From Owenia fusiformis (lineage: Eukaryota; Annelida; Polychaeta; Sabellida; Oweniidae), in assembly GCA_903813345.2 (NCBI GenBank), contig CAIIXF020000001.1, positions 34,069,366-34,133,365 of the forward strand: DNA of 64,000 nt. The letters are read 5' to 3'. The position numbers and the translations under genes are program-made. Position 1 is the stretch's first letter, and each line of letters begins with the position of its first letter. Of the stretch, positions 1-10,430 are shown in pieces. The notes under the pieces were generated by a model. The model was not told the origin of the DNA. It ran no database searches and saw nothing but the letters and a program-made list of their open reading frames with translations.

Positions 1-302
1 TATTTATCGAAACATCTTTGTCTTTTTTTCATCATGTAGCTTAGAAACAGCCCTTTCATAAATGTGCCATCCGTTTTTTGATTACTCTTACCGATTTTGA
101 AATATGGCGTCCAGAAAGTAGGTCACACCAAAACGTGCTCCAAATTCAATGTATGAGTTATGAATTAGGGGTAGAATTTTGTCTGGAATCCGAATCTCCG
201 ACTTTCGGTTCGAAAGTTATGGCGTTTTGAAATTTCGAGAAACATCGATCTGATGATACCCTTATAGAAAGTCAAGAAAAAGTGAAAAAAAATTGAAAAA
301 AT

Positions 303-425
303 ACCAGTCCAGTCCATTTCCAGGTTCAAGTCAAGGTCCAGTCCAGGTCCAAGTCCAGTGTTTGTCCAGGTCCAAGTCAAGTCTAGGTCCAAGTCAAGTC
401 CAGGGCCTAGGTCAAAATCTAGGTC
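303..425. repeat. Minisatellite of 'ggtccaagtc'-like units
   Basis: About ten imperfect copies of a 10-12 bp unit of the form 'caggtccaagtc'. The complementary form, with runs of 'ttgacctaga' and 'ggacttggacc', appears at about 17095-17215 inside the inverted relative of the surrounding repeat. Confidence 0.75.
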
Positions 426-1261
426 AAATTCAAAGTTTTTCCTTATTTTTGCGATTCTGACACTACACTTTAATTATATTCTTCAAAATGGTGTATACAT
501 GTAGCAAAGAGTGTACTAATAGTGTTAACCTTTTGCCGTCAAAAAGTATTTTGACCCACTTTTGAGATATGGTGTCCGAAATACTCTCCAAATTCAACGT
601 ATGAGTTATGAATTAAGTATAGAATTTTCTCAGGAATCCGAATCTGCAAACCAAATTTCGATCCGACTTTCGGTTCGGAAGTTATGTCGTTTTAAAAGCT
701 CAAATATCGCTAAATTTGGTGCCCCATGTTAAGTCAATGGGAAAAGTGAGACCTAGGTCAAAATCTAGGTCAAATTCAAAGGTTTTCCTTATTTTTGCGA
801 TTCTGACACTACACTTTAATTATATTCCTCGAAATTGTGTATACATGTAGCCAAGAGTGTGCTAATAGTGTTAGCCTTTTGCCGTCAGAAAGTATTTTGA
901 CCCACTTTTGAGATATGGTGTCCGAAAAGTAGGTCAAAATAAAAAGTTCTCCAAATTTAACGTTTGAGTTATGAATTAACAATAGAATTTTCTCAGAAAT
1001 CCGAATCTGCAAAACAAATTTCGATCCGACTTCCGGTTCCGAAGTTATGGCGTGTCCAAAAAGTAGGTCAAAATAAAAATTCGCCAAATTTAACGTATGA
1101 GTTATGAATTAAGGGTAGAATTTTATCAGGAATCCGAATCTTTAAATCAAATTTCGATACGACTTCCGGTATGGATGCTATGGCGTTTTGAAATTTCGGA
1201 AAATCGATCTGATGGTATCCTGATAGAAAGTCAAGTGTAGAGAAGAAAATATTGAAAAATT

Positions 1262-1462
1262 CATCCATCCTTCCTATCTGATCTTATCATTTCCTATCCT
1301 ATCCTTCCTATCTATCCTTCCTTCGTATCTTTTCCTTCCTATCTTCCTATCCTCTCCTATCATCATTTCTTCCTATTTGGTTCTATCCTATCCTTCTTTC
1401 TTATTCTATCCTATCGTTCCTTCCTATTCTATCCTATCCTACCTTCCTATTTTATCCATCCA
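1262..1462. repeat. Pyrimidine microsatellite (TTCCTATCCTATCC-like)
   Basis: An almost pure C/T strand with sparse A, built from irregular 'ttcctatcctatcc' units. It ends at a doubled 'ctggatgactc(a/g)gcttattctgg' motif. Confidence 0.9.
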
Positions 1463-1884
1463 TCTTTTTCTGGATGACTCAGCTTATTCTGGATGACTCG
1501 GCTTATTCTGGATGAAGGTCTAAAGGTCTAAATCTGGAGTCTGAAATTGAACTTGTTCAATTTCCAAAGTCGAGTTATTATTCTTCTACCTACGTTTTCT
1601 CAGTAACTAGAAGACATTGAGTCAAGATCTGCAAAATCTGCCGAATCTGCAAACCAAATTTCGATCCGACTTCCGGTTCGGAAGTTATGGCGTGTCCGAA
1701 AAGTAGGTCAAAATAAAAAGTTTCCAAATTTAACGTATGAGTTATGAATTAGGGGTAGAATTTTGTCAGGAATCTGAATCTGCAAACCAAATTAAGATCC
1801 GACTCATGGCGTTTTGAAATTTCAAGAAAATCGATCTGATGATATCCTGATAGAAAGTCAAGAATAGCAAAGAAAATATTGAAA

Positions 1885-2235
1885 CATCCATCCATCTTTC
1901 CATCCATCATTCCTATCCTATCCTTCCTATCTATCCTTCCTTCATATCTTTTCCTTCCTATCCTCCCTATCCTATCCTTTCTTCCTATTCTATACTATCC
2001 TTCTTTCCTATTCTATCCTATTCCATCCTATCGTTCCTTTCTATTCTATACTATCCTTCCTATCCTATCCCCTCTTATCCTATCCTATCCCCTCTTATCC
2101 TATCCTATCCTTCCTATCATTTCCTTCCTATCCTATCCATCCTTGCTATTCTATTCTATCCTTCTTTTCTATTCTATCCTATCGTTCCTTCCTATTCTAT
2201 CCTATCCTTCCTTCCTATTTCATCTATCCATCCAT
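1885..2235. repeat. Pyrimidine microsatellite, second longer copy
   Basis: Same composition and same flanks as the array at 1262-1462 but about 150 bp longer, so the tandemly duplicated blocks differ mainly by array expansion. The hydrophobic, P/S/L-rich plus-strand open frame across it is a by-product of the repeat. Confidence 0.9.
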
Positions 2236-2300
2236 CTTTTTCTGGATGACTCAGCTTATTTTGGATGACTCGGCTTATTCTGGATGACTCGGCTAAAAAA

Positions 2301-2912
2301 AGTCTAGATCTGGAGTCCAAAATCTAGTTATCATTGATTTAATTAACGCTTAACTTAAATTCCAATTGCCAGCAGAATTGTTGATAATTAGTTGTAAATT
2401 AGTTGGTAATAAGTTGGTAATTAGTTTTATTTTTCAATTGGGTAGGGTTTACGTCTCGTTTTTTATATATCACTACGCCAACATAGGGACTCATTTTCAG
2501 GTAAAATCCCTGCTTCACCGATGAAAATTAACGAATAAAGTAGTTCCAGTTTACGGGACTATGTTCCTGCGATTTTTTTCTTAAAATGACATATTTAGAA
2601 AGAACATGGCCTCAGCTTTACATACATACCTCAAATGGCCACATTGCATACACTTAAACCTACTATACACACCATTGAAGTTGGCATGGCTTCGTTTTTA
2701 AAGTATTAAAAACAGTGCTATTTACCGGAGTGACACCATAAGGTAGGTCCAGGGGGGGGGGGGAGATTTCCCAAAGATGCCCTATCATATTAGCACGTTC
2801 GAAAACAAATTTTATAAACAGGCCTCAATTTGCCGTTGAAATGGATCTCCAAATGTTCACTGTAGTTTTATGAGTATTCTCTACAAGTATGGATCGAGTA
2901 ACTTCAATAGTA
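2301..2912. other. No gene seen; minor AT repeats
   Basis: Holds a short run of 'ttagttggtaa'-like units near 2380-2425 and a G homopolymer at about 2752-2764. No supported ORF, RNA gene or mobile-element end. Confidence 0.6.
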
Positions 2913-3175
2913 GAGAGGTTAAGCTACACGTATTTAACAAAACTTGAACGTGAACTTCAATGCGCGCGCAGATAAATGACGTCAGATTTGTTTATTTGCT
3001 GTGGGCCAGCGTGAAGTTTACAGGTTTTTACATGAGATTATCATATTCGTGCAATTTACAGACGCGTATTCAACAAAGCATGAACGTGTACTTCTATGCG
3101 CGCGCAGGAAAATGACGTCAGATTAGTCTACTTTCTTCAGGTAAGCGTGAACGTTACAGGTTTTACGTGTAGATG
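2913..3175. mobile_element. Fragment of a small inverted-repeat element, internally duplicated
   Basis: Starts with 'agagaggttaagctacacgta', the terminus also seen at 7376, 14490, 51828 and 52319. Two imperfect ~110-bp copies follow (about 2926-3035 and 3058-3170), each with 'gaacgtg', 'tgcgcgcgcag' and 'aaatgacgtcag'. The far end has only the inner part of the terminal motif ('tacgtgtag'), so the second terminus is lost or very diverged. The following 3176-3506 shows nothing recognisable. Confidence 0.5.
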
Positions 3176-3543
3176 AGTGATTACACGTCGCTCATTACGT
3201 GATTGATTTTAGCTATATTCTAGGATGGCCCTGGAGCCCATATTTGACACAGACAATCTTGCTTGTTATATTGGTAAACCCCAATCCTTAATTGGAAATA
3301 AGAATACATTTTAATTGGTAAATGACAACTTGAAACGTGATCGCTTGTTCATTCCGTACAATATAAATTGGCAAGACCAATTTGATGCCCGGGGCTTAGT
3401 ACAATATTTATACTAAACGAAATGAAATGACAACCAGAGCAAGAAAGGATCTAATGTGCTATGACCTCCCCATGAACAAAAATAAATTTTCTTATTTTTC
3501 AAAATAAATATACTGCTTTTATTATTTCATTTATATGTACACT

Positions 3544-3558
3544 CACTGGCATGTAGCG
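3544..3558. repeat. Left TIR of element A
   Basis: CACTGGCATGTAGCG, preceded by target-site copy TACACT (3538-3543). Confidence 0.92.
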
Positions 3559-4200
3559 GCCCTGATATCGATAAATTCTACACGCAATATAACCCGATAC
3601 TACATGCTTGGTTAAAACTTTACACGAAAAAGCTTCGATATCCGGGCATTTACTCTTACACTGAACTGAAAATAGCATCGTCTAAACGTGTATGTGTTGG
3701 CTTCCGGGTAAGTTTATCAACATTTATACTCAATTGAAAGAGCAGTCGTGCTTATATCGTGTACCAGTTTGATTTATTTATATGTGTGTGTATTTATAAC
3801 ACGATAACCTAGTAATACCGTGTCGTTAGAACAACTGCTAGATATCGAACTGATGACCCGAAATTACATTATTGGACTGATCGCGCATCTGATATTAAAT
3901 GATTACTTTGCATTGAAACTGATATTAACTTGCAACCCAATACCATGACTTTACATTAGAATGATAACACGGCCTCATATTCTAATCCATTATACGTCCA
4001 TTGCAGGCCAAAAATGTTTCAATGTGGATATTGTAATGCACACGAGAATACATTCGATTCGTATATTGATCATACATCAATTGAACATGGAGATTTTCCT
4101 GTACACTTTTCCCAAACCTGTGGAATAGACAAGATGCGAGTAGAAATTATCTTGATTTACGTCATCAAATATTCAAAATTCATTTTTTGAAAAAATTCGA

Positions 4201-4265
4201 AACCATCGAATATCACTTTTTAAGACGTGATATTCGATAGTTTAAAAGTGATATTCGATGGTTTG
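4201..4265. repeat. Iterated 'atcgaatatcac' inverted repeats in element A
   Basis: The segment alternates 'accatcgaatatcac' with its complement 'gtgatattcgatggt' three times. A copy in the opposite order sits at 45963-46050 in the second element A, so the module inverted or was rearranged between copies. Confidence 0.75.
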
Positions 4266-4439
4266 TAAATTGTTTACTAAAATATGATATCTTGGTCACA
4301 TATCAAATATATCATCATGTGATATTCGATCTATATCATTGCAACCATGGGATATAGAGGATATCCTATGATTTATGAGAGATATGATTTTTATCCACGA
4401 ATGAATATGATATCTTAAGTATGTTTCCCACATGCTCTG

Positions 4440-4860
4440 GTGTGTTACTTGCAAAATATGTTATCATTTTCAAAAAAAATTCAAAATTTTTCCAAATTTG
4501 TTTTCAATTTTTTTAAAAATGAAAAAGAAAATTTCCAAAAATTTTTTTCACAATTTTTTTTCAAATTTTTTGTCCAAAATTTTTTTTCAAGATTTTTTTC
4601 ACATTTTTTTGCATAATTTTTTTCCACAATTTTTTCAAATTTTTATTTTCAGATTTTTTTTCAAAAATGAAAAAAAAATTTGGATTTTTTTTTCACATTT
4701 TTTCCCCAATTTTTTTCCCACCTTTTTTTCACCTTTGTTTGGCATACTTTTTTTTCAGAATATTTTCAAAACTTTTTTTTCAAATTTTTTTCAAAACTTT
4801 TTTTTCAAAACTTTTTTTTCAAAATTTTTTTTTTCCGAATTTATTTTTAACATTTTTTGA
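4440..4860. repeat. T-rich tract 'caaaattttttttc' in element A
   Basis: Imperfect repeats of 'tttttttcaaaatt'. A homologous but shorter tract is at 12355-12525. Long F/N-rich open frames here come from composition, not coding. Confidence 0.85.
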
Positions 4861-4980
4861 GCGGGACATACGATTTATATGGAGCTCCGTCGGAGCGGGA
4901 CATACGAAAAATATTTGCCGGATATGGAATATATTCCCGGTTGATATACCCCTGAAACCTCATCAGGTATGGAATACATA

Positions 4981-5165
4981 TAGGTTATTTACTGGGAGGG
5001 ATTGAATATGGGTTTTATTCCGAGGGACAATATGATATTGACTGAAGGGTAATATAATATTGACCGAGAGCGCAGCGACCGAGTGTCAATATCATATTGC
5101 CCAAGGTCAATATCATATTTTCCGAGGAATAAAACCCATATTCAATCCTGACCAGAAATAACCTA
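4981..5165. repeat. 185-bp hairpin module with nested palindromes
   Basis: Arms of about 90 nt (4981-5070 and 5076-5165) are complementary at roughly 85%. Each arm contains smaller palindromes of the 'caatatgatattg' type. The apex is 'gagcgcagcgaccgag'. A diverged homologue of one arm and its partner occurs at 43030-43185, outside any recognised element A copy. Confidence 0.85.
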
Positions 5166-5369
5166 TTTATTATACATCCCTCTAGAATGTTACATTTGGA
5201 TAATGCAAACGTTATATTAATAAATTCACATTGTTTGAAAAATAAAATAAATAAATAAAATAACCGGGAAACTAAAAAATAGGTCAATACGCTCCAATAC
5301 GATTTTTTCCCGGGGACAATACGATTTTTTCATGTAATACGATTCAATACGATTTTAATTCCTTCATAT

Positions 5370-5590
5370 TTCCCTGGGAAAACAGTAGTACTATGGAATA
5401 AAATATATTTTCCCTCGGGACCTGCGGCCCTCGGACAGATATATTATATTTGCCTCGGGGTAATCCCAATATCCTGAACCTCATATAGGATAATCTCTAT
5501 ATCTACCTGATGGACCATAGGGACCGAAGGTAGACGTGCATATCTCACGAGGGATAAACCCCATATCCAAACCGACCGCACATATCTGCT
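5370..5590. repeat. Further decayed hairpin modules in element A
   Basis: Contains 'ccctcgggacctgcggccctcgg' flanked by complementary AT-rich 'atatattttcc'/'agatatattatatt' segments, then 'cccatatccaaaccgaccgcacata', which matches the outer part of the palindrome at 45730-45870. The pieces are related but degenerate. Confidence 0.6.
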
Positions 5591-6397
5591 TTATCATATA
5601 CCAAGTAGTTTTCTAAAAAATTAATCTTATTTCTTTTTTTGAATTTTTTAAATTTTTTATTTTTATTCTCTACTCTACTTGTCAAAGGATAATAGACGAT
5701 AAATATATATATATATAGTTTAGCATGATATGTACTTCTTTCTGTAACTGGAATACGATTCTAATATACAAGCAACACATACGTATTCCCGGGGAACCAT
5801 AAATATTTTGTGTAGGGTGTGGACATTTTTCTTTTCATTTCTCTAAAATCAGATTATTTTCATAAAATCCATACAAAGTTGGGCCCAAGCCTCTATTTTC
5901 GTATTCTGCATGTTAAGATATTTATAATGTAAAACCTAAGAGATAAATTCAATGTCTTCAGTTGAGAATAAGTATAGGTAAATGTGTGAATTCTGCTTGT
6001 TGTTGCACTATTTTTATAATAAACAAGGTTCGATACGCAACACTGAATAGACTGCAGTTATAGCTTAGTTGTAAAGAAAACAAAAGAAGTTGGGACGTGG
6101 TCATACTTGATTATGTTTCTTTTATATATCACCGTTTGCATTCGTTGAAATCGGCCTGCATTGATTTCAAGAGGTGGTCGGTGTACAAGGTCATATGTTT
6201 GAGTTATTGGTTTAATGATAAATGTGACCCTTGAATGCGTTAGGCTTTATGTATGCGTGAAACAAATACTCCAATGGCCTAATCTCAATTTGCCTACAAA
6301 CAATATAACATTGAAATGATGGTCATCTGCATATTAACTTCCGCACCACACGTCTAACTTCGACACAATTCAGTAAAGTATCCAGTATCGCTTAAAT

Positions 6398-6412
6398 CGC
6401 TACATGCCAGTG
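6398..6412. repeat. Right TIR of element A
   Basis: CGCTACATGCCAGTG followed by TACACT (6413-6418). The same terminus occurs at 50562-50576 in the second copy. Confidence 0.92.
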
Positions 6413-7132
6413 TACACTAGTATTCAGCACTGTATTGATGAATGGGCCACTTATTAAGGCCAATATTCAATCATAAAGTGTACAGGGTTGAGATGCCAAA
6501 CCATGAAGCCTTTTTGTGTCTGCCAAAATCCATTTGCATCCTACACATCCCTAGATCTTATCAAAATATGTTATTTATTAATGAAACATAACAGTATAAT
6601 CTTTGTATTTACAAAGTTGTATGGGATTTCGTAAGTGTAAAAGTTGCTTTTGAAGCATTTTTCTATGACCATTTTGTAGGAAAAAATGATGAAAAATGAT
6701 GAAAAAATGTATTATCTTTTAATTTGAAGTTTGACCTGAATCGATTGCAAACTTTATATTTGCACATCTGATGTGATATACCATTTGTGTCATATTGTGA
6801 AATTATCTAATTTGCAATCAATTCAGGTCATAGTGTGTTTTGGGAAAATCAATAGAAACCAATGGCCTCCATCGGAATCTGATGGTATCCACATGTTAAG
6901 TCAATAGAATACATCCAATGTCAAGTCAATATACCCTTGCAGAACTTAATGACCTCAACCTCAGCCAATGTGGGTCTAAACGCTTAAATATTTTTCATTA
7001 TGTGACATTGTATTCTTTATGATATACAGTTAAAAATGATTCATTTTGTTCATGGGGAAATCATAATGGAAAGTGCACTGGACCCTTCAATTGTGGTTGA
7101 ATATGAAATAAATAAAAAATAAAAAGCAAAAT

Positions 7133-7215
7133 GTTGCGACAAGATTCAGCCCAGGCCTAACGGACATACGTAGAGTGCTAGATTGCCGAAGTGCTATCCA
7201 TTACACCATAGAGAC
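7133..7215 (-). repeat. tRNA-like head of the inverted repeat (left copy)
   Basis: On the minus strand an A-box-like 'tggtgtaatggatagcac' is followed about 50 nt later by a B-box-like segment that is mutated here ('gggctgaatc' where the sister copy has 'gggttcgaatc'). The anticodon region is too long and does not fold canonically, so this is a tRNA-derived promoter head of a repeat, not a functional tRNA. Confidence 0.6.
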
Positions 7216-7376
7216 ATGACCTTTAGACACAATCGCCACATAAATATAGCTCCACGTCCACTGACATGGTTTCAGACGTGTAGCTTAACTGAAAATTTTC
7301 TTTAACGTGTACTTGAGCGTGGACTTACGCGTTCAGGTTCACGGTTTGCATTTATACGTGTAGCTTAACCTCTCTA

Positions 7377-8342
7377 ATGTTGAACTGATGTTAACGCCAT
7401 TCCCACGATTTCAAATTTAACTCTGCGCATGCGCAGCACTTAGAGAGCACGTGCTCATGATGGTTCACGTGATCGAATCCTGCAATTTGATTGGAGATGA
7501 TGCAAGAGATGATATAATGGGGAATCCCCGAATACGATAGAATATGAAAGAATTATGGGAGCTACTCACTCCTCCTGAGGTAGGTCCTAATTTATCTGAA
7601 AACACAAAATAAGTTGTGACGTCATAACAATCGGGCTTTGTTGCTATGCGTAGTCATGTATTTTCCACAACATTGTTATTACGTCATTACAATCGAAATA
7701 TGAAGTTCCATTAATTTGAATATCTAAGGATATAGTCCTGAGTAAGGACATTAGCGGTTACCGTTAGTGATTTGGTTTTCTGAATAAAAAGTCATTTTCT
7801 CCTTCCCTACCCCATTGGAGCGCCATCTGGCGTTTGGTAAGTGAATCGGGACTAAGTATTTATAAGGAAGGTCCTAATTTATCTGAAAACATGTCAAAGT
7901 TCAGTGGGAAATCTCATTTTAAGCTGGCGGCGGAGTGATTTTGACCTTGGTGATTTTACCTGAATTCTCTGAGAAATCTGACGATAGAAGGGGTTAGTGT
8001 CTTCAAGTTTATTTATTTCAAAAATTCGGTGGACAACCCATGGTAAGATTGTTATAGCAGGCTAGGCGAGTCTCTTCCGAACATTTTGGTATGTTGCACT
8101 AGGCTTGGATACTAATCGTTAATAAGATACAGGGTAAAATGTTATAACGGCCACCTATGGGAAACTCTACTGGAGTCTCCAACCTAATAGACGAGTAAGG
8201 ATTTGCCAAAAATTAGCACATGTGCCAAGGGGAAAGGACCAAAAGTTGTAATGGAACTTAGCAAGAAGCAAGCTATTTTCACTCAGTTTCATTATAAAAA
8301 GGTGACAATAGGGCATAATTTAGAGAGTTATATGAGAAAAAC
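7377..8342. other. No gene seen between inverted arms (left part)
   Basis: Holds a perfect palindrome CTGCGCATGCGCAG at 7423-7436, an E-box CACGTG in the bases just after it, and two copies of 'tcctaatttatctgaaaacac/atg' at about 7586 and 7868. These look like promoter-type or repeat motifs but no ORF or exon signal follows. Confidence 0.45.
7423..7436. promoter_or_regulatory. NRF-1-like palindrome CTGCGCATGCGCAG
   Basis: Matches the animal NRF-1/alpha-Pal type core (GCGCATGCGC). A weaker 'cgcatgcgcg' occurs near 8885. There is no adjacent coding evidence, so a regulatory role is speculative. Confidence 0.25.
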
Positions 8343-8484
8343 TTTCTTGTACTCGTACCTGTGCAATATTGCCCATTCTTGACTCGCTTTGATAGTGTTT
8401 TTTTTATCTCGTCTTCGACTCGATAAAGAAGAATTATCAAAGCTCATCAAGAATGGACGATCTTGCACAGGTGCTCATACAAGA
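8343..8484. repeat. ~140-bp imperfect hairpin
   Basis: The left half ('ttcttgtactcgtacctgtgcaa...' to 'ctttgatag') pairs with the right half ('ctatcaaag'-like through 'ttgcacaggtgctcatacaagaa') with a few mismatches. The apex is 'atctcgtcttcgactcgat', itself a palindrome. It is not homologous in sequence to the element A hairpins but has the same nested design. Confidence 0.8.
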
Positions 8485-10430
8485 ACCTCTATATCTGACT
8501 TTACCATTAGATCAGGCTATTCCAGTGTGGAATTGGTATGTCGAAAATAGAATGACATCTTGGATTTTGGCTTAATTGATACTGAGATATTCCAAGATGA
8601 AATAGGTCGTGAAGTGAGTTTTTGGATGAAAGTGTGTTTCTTTGCAAAAAAATTCAAATAAATAAAAAATATTTTTGAAAATTTACTATATGAAATACAG
8701 TCTAGTTGACTGATCAAAAGAGTAGAAATACACAATGTTTAATCAACTTGGGGATATTGGGAGCTTAATAGTTTTTTTCATATCATTTTAGCTTTCAGCA
8801 GTAATTTATAGTTTTATGCTTACTGTTTGTTACAATTTTAATCAAATCTGTCCTTGTACATGTCACACTACCCTACCTCGATCACGCATGCGCGAATTTT
8901 TTGGCTTTCAATCAGGTCGCTTTTGAGTATATCGACTGCTTACTCAAAAGGTTAATACGTTTGGTGCTCGGAGTGAGTCAATATTGCTATTCGCTACACT
9001 TCAGTGGTGCAATAGTGAAGTCGATGTTCCAAGTTATGTGATAGTTATACAAAGAATGAAAATAATATCGTTTTAAATTTTAAAATATTTGATATGTCAT
9101 AGTACACGGTACACAGTTGCAAAAGTTGATCAATACAGGGTACAAGGAATGTAAATTGTTCAATAGTACAGGGAGCGAGAAAGTAAGCTGATTATACAGA
9201 CATACTATGTCCCGACCTCATGTACATTTACGTTGCAAACAGTGAAAGTAATGCTAAAAAGGCCGCCTGTTGATGCTTTGGGGTGTCATCAATTGTTATT
9301 TAATCCAAATAAAGTAAACATTATTTTGTAGATTTAGACACGTGCTTTCAGGTCGTATGCATTTTAGTCATAAGATTAACAAGAACGCTAGATTATACGT
9401 GTTACTAGGGTATCAAATTGAAATAAAATAACGAAATTAAATATTAAGACGTTAATGATAAATGACTATCCGCTATCAGTATTAATGACTATCCGCTACT
9501 CAGAATAATTAAAATTGCCTAAACTACATGTGAAGAATCTTTCTATTTAACCCTTTGAATGGTATAATTCACTACCGTCCTCAAAAACCGATCATTTAAA
9601 ATGTTTTGTTCAAATTCACAAAAATACAGTTGAATAGCATACTGGAAAACGTATCCACCTATAACACGATGACACGCAGGTTAAATAATAGTTAACTGGT
9701 TTTTGTTACATATCAATGTAACATTTTCGAAGGGAAACTTACATGCTCCCTGTACGTTGACAGATTTACTGAAATGTATCGTGTATTGCATTTGGGTTTT
9801 GCTTCACTGCGCCCACTATTATCTATCTTTGCCTATAGTGTTTTTTTGCCAACAATATTCTACATACTGCTTGATGAATCAATTCTATGTCTGGTAGAAC
9901 ACTAGAAATAAATGTAAAATGTATTTTACGTTCAGAAATATGGAATTAAACCCACATCCTCCATTTGCAACTTAGCTGTACCCTGTTTCCATTTTAAACG
10001 TGGTCACGTGGTAGGGTAGGGTGCATGTGTAACATGGTCATTTTTACATTTTTATATTTCTACTATTCATGGTGATCAATCCCCATTCAGGTCATTTTAA
10101 CAGGTCCCTTTGCTTACTTTTGCATCAGTGTGTTAGGTTTTAATCCCGTTGTTTATGTTCTTTTGTATGTACTTTGTATGTTCACTTTCACTTACTTTTC
10201 TTTTGTTTAAACCTGTTTTGTATGTTGTGTCATGCTGTGTTTGTTTTATGTTATGTTTTATGTTCCATATTTGGTATTATTCACTCATATCTGAGTTGGG
10301 GTGTTGCCCCAGTATTTGTCAATAGTTGCCTAGAGGTATATGATAGAGTGTGTACAGGACACTGTGTTTTGAAGTTGGAAATATATATTTTTTGAGACAT
10401 TTTACTTAAATCTTACGTTTTATTATTTGC
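8485..10430. other. No gene recognised
   Basis: AT-rich sequence with no ORF of recognisable family, no element ends and no RNA gene that I can support. The small plus-strand open frames at 9.7-9.9 and 10.17-10.4 kb lack any motif. Confidence 0.55.

Larger units (their letters stand above)
120..2300. repeat. Diverged tandem repeat block with pyrimidine arrays
   Basis: A unit containing 'tgagttatgaatta', a run reading 'gaatttt..caggaatccgaatct' and 'ccgacttccggttcg' recurs near 150, 603, 965, 1098 and 1738 with many substitutions. The stretch from about 1080 to 1515 (unit, pyrimidine array, then 'ctggatgactcgg' copies) is repeated at about 1720-2296. Reverse-orientation relatives lie at 16.87-17.3 kb and 44.57-44.77 kb, so it is a dispersed repeat rather than a local satellite only. 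Several open frames on the minus strand are just the repeat read in one direction; I see no protein family in them. Confidence 0.8.
3544..6412. mobile_element. Element A: non-autonomous DNA transposon, 15-bp TIRs, 6-bp TSD
   Basis: The ends are exact 15-bp inverted repeats, CACTGGCATGTAGCG at 3544-3558 and its complement at 6398-6412, flanked by direct TACACT at 3538-3543 and 6413-6418. The sister arm at 14490-15484 has a single TACACT at the same place, so it is the pre-insertion site. A second copy (45022-50576) ends with the same right terminus but different flanking bases, which confirms the boundary. No transposase ORF is present. The body is made of palindromic modules, a T-rich tract and an ordinary AT-rich right third. 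A 6-bp TSD does not match the commonest superfamilies, so I leave it unassigned. Confidence 0.9.
3507..7376 (-). repeat. Left arm of ~1 kb inverted repeat pair (split by element A)
   Basis: Positions 3507-3543 plus 6419-7376 match the reverse complement of 14490-15484 almost base for base. The arm's outer end reads 'aatatactgcttttatt' and its inner end 'gcttaacctctcta'. The 2.87 kb element A interrupts it after position 3543. The arm contains a tRNA-like sequence at 7133-7215. It could be a tRNA-headed SINE-like repeat in minus orientation, or one end of a large composite element. Confidence 0.85.

Noticed and set aside
1879-2268. 129-codon plus-strand ORF rich in S/L/P/I
   Set aside because: It is a translation of the pyrimidine microsatellite.
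4432-5005. Phe-rich overlapping ORFs
   Set aside because: Produced by the T-rich tract in element A; two frames are open at once and neither has a motif.
3544-6412. Element A as a Polinton/Maverick because of the 6-bp TSD
   Set aside because: Too short, TIRs only 15 bp and starting with CA rather than AG, and no capsid, polymerase or integrase genes.
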